From Saccharibacillus sp. CPCC 101409 (GTDB taxonomy: Bacteria > Bacillota > Bacilli > Paenibacillales > Paenibacillaceae): a stretch of 64,000 nucleotides of DNA. Every line of letters starts with the position of its first letter. Position 1 is the stretch's first letter. The translations under genes were made by a program, and so were the position numbers. Below are positions 60,998-64,000 of the stretch, piece after piece. Below the pieces are notes generated by a model, which searched no databases, was not told where the DNA came from, and saw nothing but the letters and a program-made list of their open reading frames with translations. The stretch is from the NCBI RefSeq assembly GCF_030518235.1, contig NZ_JAULSA010000012.1:99226-163225 (forward strand), in the 5' to 3' direction.

Positions 60998-61897
60998 TTG
61001 GAACTGCTTGATCCGCGGAATGATTTTTTGTTTAAACGCATTTTTGGAAGCGAGGAGAATCAGGACGTTCTGCTTGCTTTTCTGAACCGCACCTTCGACG
61101 AAGCCGGAAAGCCGCCGCTTCGTGAAATCATTTTGCTTAATCCGTATACCGATAAAGATTCGCCGAGCGACAAACAGTCTATTTTGGATATCAAGGCCAA
61201 AACTGCCGAAGGCGAAATCATCAATGTGGAAATGCAGCTGTTCAACAGGTACGATATGGATAAGAGAACTCTGTTTTATTGGAGCAAGCAGTATGCTTCG
61301 CAGTTGGTGGAAGGACAGGCATACAGCACTCTTAAACGATGCGTAACGATCAATATTTTGGATTTTTCTTTTTTGAAAAACGATTTGTATCATAGTGTAT
61401 TTCATCTGCGGGAAGATCGAAGCGGCATTCCGTTGATCGACGATATCGAAATTCACTTTCTGGAGCTGCCTAAGCTGAGCGAACATTCGACTTCGTTGGA
61501 TCGAGGCGGACTTGTGAATTGGCTATTGTTTCTTAAAGGAGCAAACCCTACAAAATGGGAGGCGCTGACCATGAGCGAACCGAAATTGAAAAAGGCGATG
61601 ACGACGCTGGAATTCTTAAGTCAGGATCAAGAAGCAAGGATTCAGTACGAAGCTCGGCAAAAGTTTCTGCACGATGAAGCGTCCATGCGTGAAGCGGCTA
61701 AAAATGCGGAGATTTACGGATTTAATGCAGGGATGGAAAAAGGCTTGGAAAAAGGCTTGGAGAAAGGCTTGGAGAAAGGAATTGAACAAGAAAAGAAAGA
61801 AATGGCCCGCAGACTGCTTAAAATAGGCGTAGAGCTGTCGGCGATTGCGGAGGCGTCAGGACTGACTCCGGAAGAAATACGAAAATTGAATGAATAA
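60998..61897 (+). CDS. Rpn-family nuclease (PD-(D/E)XK, recombination-promoting)
   Basis: 299 aa, more AT-rich than its neighbours. N-terminus DFLFKRIFGSEEN, then the nuclease core SILDIKAKTAEGEIINVEMQ (Asp, Glu, Gln of the PD-(D/E)XK fold). The C-terminus carries a GLEKGLEKGLEKGIEQE repeat, common in the family and encoded by 12-bp tandem repeats (61733-61789). TTG start follows CGGAG. Rpn proteins may degrade DNA during recombination or phage defence and are often mobile. Terminator follows. Confidence 0.87.
   Translation: MELLDPRNDFLFKRIFGSEENQDVLLAFLNRTFDEAGKPPLREIILLNPYTDKDSPSDKQSILDIKAKTAEGEIINVEMQLFNRYDMDKRTLFYWSKQYASQLVEGQAYSTLKRCVTINILDFSFLKNDLYHSVFHLREDRSGIPLIDDIEIHFLELPKLSEHSTSLDRGGLVNWLLFLKGANPTKWEALTMSEPKLKKAMTTLEFLSQDQEARIQYEARQKFLHDEASMREAAKNAEIYGFNAGMEKGLEKGLEKGLEKGIEQEKKEMARRLLKIGVELSAIAEASGLTPEEIRKLNE
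61733..61789 (+). repeat. 12-bp tandem repeat inside the Rpn gene
   Basis: Units GGCTTGGA(A/G)AAA occur three times in succession, with partial copies at each end. They encode Gly-Leu-Glu-Lys. The array can gain or lose units by slippage without changing frame. Confidence 0.85.
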
Positions 61898-61928
61898 TTT
61901 GGATAAGCATTCATAATGATTCGCAAAG

Positions 61929-61967
61929 AGTGTTTTCTTCGCGTTGTTGAAGAAAACACTTTTTTAA
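61929..61967 (+). terminator. Intrinsic terminator
   Basis: AGTGTTTTCTTC pairs with GAAGAAAACACT, followed by TTTTTT. Confidence 0.93.
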
Positions 61968-62013
61968 GTCCCGGCGCTGGCGCCGAAGCGAACGGAAAGG
62001 GCGGAACCCATCA

Positions 62014-63687
62014 GTGGAAATCAGAGAACTGCGCGCGGAAGACAATGCCGCCATCGAACGCATCATACGGGAATGCCTGATCGAATTCGGCGGCAACCGC
62101 GAAGGACTGGCCTGGCAGGACGACAGCCTGAGCGCGCTGGCTGCTTATTATGCGGGGGAAGACCGGGCCTACTGGGTAGCGGAAGAAAACGGCCGGATTC
62201 TCGGAGGTGTCGGCATCGCGCCGTTTGCCGATTCCATCGAAGTCTGCGAGCTGCAAAAAATGTATTTGACCGGCGAAGCGCGCGGAACCGGAACGGCCGC
62301 GGGGCTGCTGCAAACGGCGCTCGATTTTGCAAAAACGCGCTACAGCCAGTGCTACCTGGAAACGCTGAGCAATATGGATGCGGCCAATCGTTTCTACCGG
62401 AAGCACGGCTTCGCGAAGCTGGACGCGCCGCTGTCGGGCTCGGAGCACTTCGCCTGCGACGTCTGGTACATGCGCTCGCTCAAGGCCGGCTGGAAAGCCG
62501 ATGCGATCGGAGAAATGGGTTCGTCCATTTTCTCGCGGATCTTCGGCTGGAAAGAAGAAGCGCTGCGCCTGGGCCGCGAAATGATCGACCTGAGCATCGG
62601 CACGCCGGATTTGCCTCCGGCGCCGGAGATCCGGCGCGCCTTGAGCGAAGCGGCTCTGCGGGAAGACGCGTACCGCTATCCGGGCACGCGCGGCAGCGCG
62701 GCGTTCCGCCGGCAGGCGGCGGACTGGATGCGCCATCGCTTCGGCGCGGACATCGATCCGGACAGCGAGCTGCTGCCGCTGTCCGGATCGCAGGATGGCC
62801 TGGCGCATCTGGCCCAGGCGATCTGCAATCCCGGCGATCTGGCGCTGATCCCCGATCCGGGCTACCCGATCTATGCCGGCGCGCTCAAGCTCGCCGGCGT
62901 GCGCGCGCATCTGATGCCGCTGCGCGCCGGGCACGGCTTCCTGCCCGAACTGGAAGCCGTGCCCGACGAAGTCTGGGCGCGGGCTTCCTTTATTCTGGTC
63001 AGCTTTCCGGGCAACCCGGTCGCGGCCCGGGCGGACGAAGCCTACCTGACGCGCCTGCTTGCGCTGGCGCGCAAATGGAACGTGCTGATCGTGCACGATC
63101 TGGCGTACTCGGAGCTGGGCTTCGACGGCTACCGTCCGCTCAGCATCCTGGCGCTGCCCGGCGCCAAAGAGCAGGCGGTGGAGCTGCATTCCTGCTCCAA
63201 GAGCTTCAATATGCCCGGCTGCCGCGTCGGCTTTATCGCGGGCTGCCGCGAAGCGGTCGGCGCGCTGCGCGAGCTGAAAGGGCATATCGACTTCGGCGTA
63301 TTCGAGCCGGTGCAGGAAGCCGCGATCGAAGCGCTGCGACTGGCGATGGAAGCCCCGGCGGGCGACCGGGGCGTCGCTCCGCTGTACGAACGCCGGCGCG
63401 ACGTATTCGCGCAGGCGCTGGCGAAGCAGGGCTGGGCGGTGCCCAAACCTCCGGCGACCATGTTTCTCTGGGCCGAGCTGCCGGAACGCTTCCGGTCCGG
63501 CGGCCGGCAGGGCAGCGCGAGCCGCTTTGCCGGCGAGCTGCTTCTGGCGACGGGCGTCGCCGTCGTGCCGGGCGAAGCGTTCGGCGCCGAAGGCGAAGGC
63601 TTCGTGCGCATCGCGCTGGTGCGCGAAGAAGCGGCGCTGCTCGAAGCCGCTCGGCGGATCGGGCGGTTTATCCGCGGAGAGATTTAG
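62014..63687 (+). CDS. GNAT acetyltransferase fused to a class I/II aminotransferase
   Basis: 557 aa, GTG start. Residues 1-155 form a GNAT domain (LQKMYLTGEARGTGTAAGLL is the acetyl-CoA loop; SNMDAANRFYRKHGF the second half). Residues 180-557 form a PLP-dependent fold-type I aminotransferase: IPDPGYPIYAGALKLAG, VSFPGNPV, and the Schiff-base Lys in HSCSKSFNMPGCRVGF. Each module looks complete. The fusion would put amine transfer and N-acetylation of one substrate in a single protein (inference). Closest aminotransferases are the LL-diaminopimelate and MalY/aspartate-type groups. Confidence 0.9.
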   Translation: MEIRELRAEDNAAIERIIRECLIEFGGNREGLAWQDDSLSALAAYYAGEDRAYWVAEENGRILGGVGIAPFADSIEVCELQKMYLTGEARGTGTAAGLLQTALDFAKTRYSQCYLETLSNMDAANRFYRKHGFAKLDAPLSGSEHFACDVWYMRSLKAGWKADAIGEMGSSIFSRIFGWKEEALRLGREMIDLSIGTPDLPPAPEIRRALSEAALREDAYRYPGTRGSAAFRRQAADWMRHRFGADIDPDSELLPLSGSQDGLAHLAQAICNPGDLALIPDPGYPIYAGALKLAGVRAHLMPLRAGHGFLPELEAVPDEVWARASFILVSFPGNPVAARADEAYLTRLLALARKWNVLIVHDLAYSELGFDGYRPLSILALPGAKEQAVELHSCSKSFNMPGCRVGFIAGCREAVGALRELKGHIDFGVFEPVQEAAIEALRLAMEAPAGDRGVAPLYERRRDVFAQALAKQGWAVPKPPATMFLWAELPERFRSGGRQGSASRFAGELLLATGVAVVPGEAFGAEGEGFVRIALVREEAALLEAARRIGRFIRGEI

Positions 63688-63840
63688 CGAGTCCGTAAAG
63701 GCGCCGATCGGAGGCCGACGTCCTCCGGCCGCCGGGGAAACCGGCGCGATTATTCGGATATTTTCGATAATCCACCGGATATTCCGTTCGGCTTCCGCCT
63801 CTTATAATGGCGATAAAGCATGTTTGAGGAGGCGGATACA

Positions 63841-64000
63841 ATGAAGATCAAGCGACATCCCGATAACCCGATCGTCGTGCCCGGTCTGTACGACTGGCGC
63901 AAAGCGACGGTGTTCAACCCGGCCGTCATTATCGAAGACGGCAAGTTCTATATGATCGAACGCACCGCGGGTTCCCTGACCCCGTGCAAGAATTACCTCG
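63841..64000 (+). CDS. GH130-family glycoside phosphorylase, N-terminal part (partial)
   Basis: 53 codons to the window end. HPDNPIVVPGLYDWR, VFNPAVIIEDGKFYMIERT match the N-terminus of GH130 mannoside phosphorylases/mannosidases. ATG 63841 follows GAGGAGG. A TATAAT box lies at 63803-63808. The catalytic Asp lies beyond the window. Confidence 0.75.
   Translation, partial: MKIKRHPDNPIVVPGLYDWRKATVFNPAVIIEDGKFYMIERTAGSLTPCKNYL

Overview
The window is about 57-60% GC, densely coded, with Shine-Dalgarno driven starts and many TTG/GTG starts. It reads as chromosome of a Paenibacillaceae Firmicute (Paenibacillus or Saccharibacillus-like). Pointers are a GerQ-like spore coat protein, a YteA-family protein, a DUF3900 protein, the ydbS/ydbT pair, a GerQ-upstream promoter of the sigma-B/sigma-F type and a PhoP-type PHO box in front of pst. 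Genus is inference. I see no rRNA, tRNA, CRISPR array, complete insertion sequence or prophage.

Layout. 1-2.4 kb: end of a response regulator, its HAMP histidine kinase and a small lipoprotein, in one operon. 2.6-7.9 kb (minus strand): three paralogous secreted PQQ-type beta-propeller proteins, an HSL-type esterase, a 23-aa small ORF with a perfect ribosome binding site, and three related GTTTACATAAT palindromes. 8-12.3 kb: a tyrosine recombinase, a small unknown protein, a 172-bp imperfect palindrome, a DUF3900 protein and a GC-rich PepSY/FTP-like protein. 12.5-17.5 kb: L-lactate dehydrogenase, LrgA/LrgB, a BNR/Ycf48-like lipoprotein, a 59-aa Cys-rich protein behind an FNR/CRP-type site, and an SDR dehydrogenase. 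17.8-24.3 kb: GerQ-like protein, TPR protein, GH29 fucosidase, copper-amine-oxidase-like stalk protein, DUF6892 protein, methyltransferase. 24.4-31.7 kb: CNNM/CorC transporter with a structured leader that can hide its ribosome binding site, ydbS/ydbT, a secreted DUF6147-like protein, an ECF sigma/anti-sigma pair and a YteA-type protein. 31.9-38.5 kb: zinc alcohol dehydrogenase, M29 aminopeptidase, and pstSCAB behind PHO boxes. 38.7-43.1 kb: FhuF-like iron protein, phosphodiesterase, lipoteichoic-acid synthase, Tag glycosylase, a 51-aa protein. 43.2-49.1 kb: PAS-GGDEF-EAL protein, stress protein, MFS transporter with a probable CTG start, YebC, CheW. 49.3-50.4 kb: a gene-free tandem array of degenerate hairpin repeats. 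50.7-57 kb: coiled-coil/GNAT protein, duplicated DUF2294 (MpsC-like) protein, heme oxygenase plus bacteriophytochrome, cytochrome P450. 57.1-64 kb: DinB, hydrolase, a DMT/Crp-Fnr/DMT operon, Nudix, Rpn nuclease, a GNAT-aminotransferase fusion and the start of a GH130 enzyme.

Functional themes are envelope and secretion (beta-propellers, LTA synthase, LrgAB, YdbST, CNNM), phosphate and iron acquisition (PHO and Fur-like sites), redox or anaerobic control (FNR-type sites, lactate dehydrogenase), and light/c-di-GMP signalling. The heme oxygenase makes the bilin chromophore for the phytochrome next to it, whose GGDEF output motif is degenerate; the separate EAL protein looks catalytically intact. 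The parts most worth a second look are the 49.3-50.4 kb repeat array, the leader at 24.47-24.65 kb, the 23-aa small ORF, the 9.56-9.73 kb palindrome and the FNR-type sites around the Cys-rich protein.
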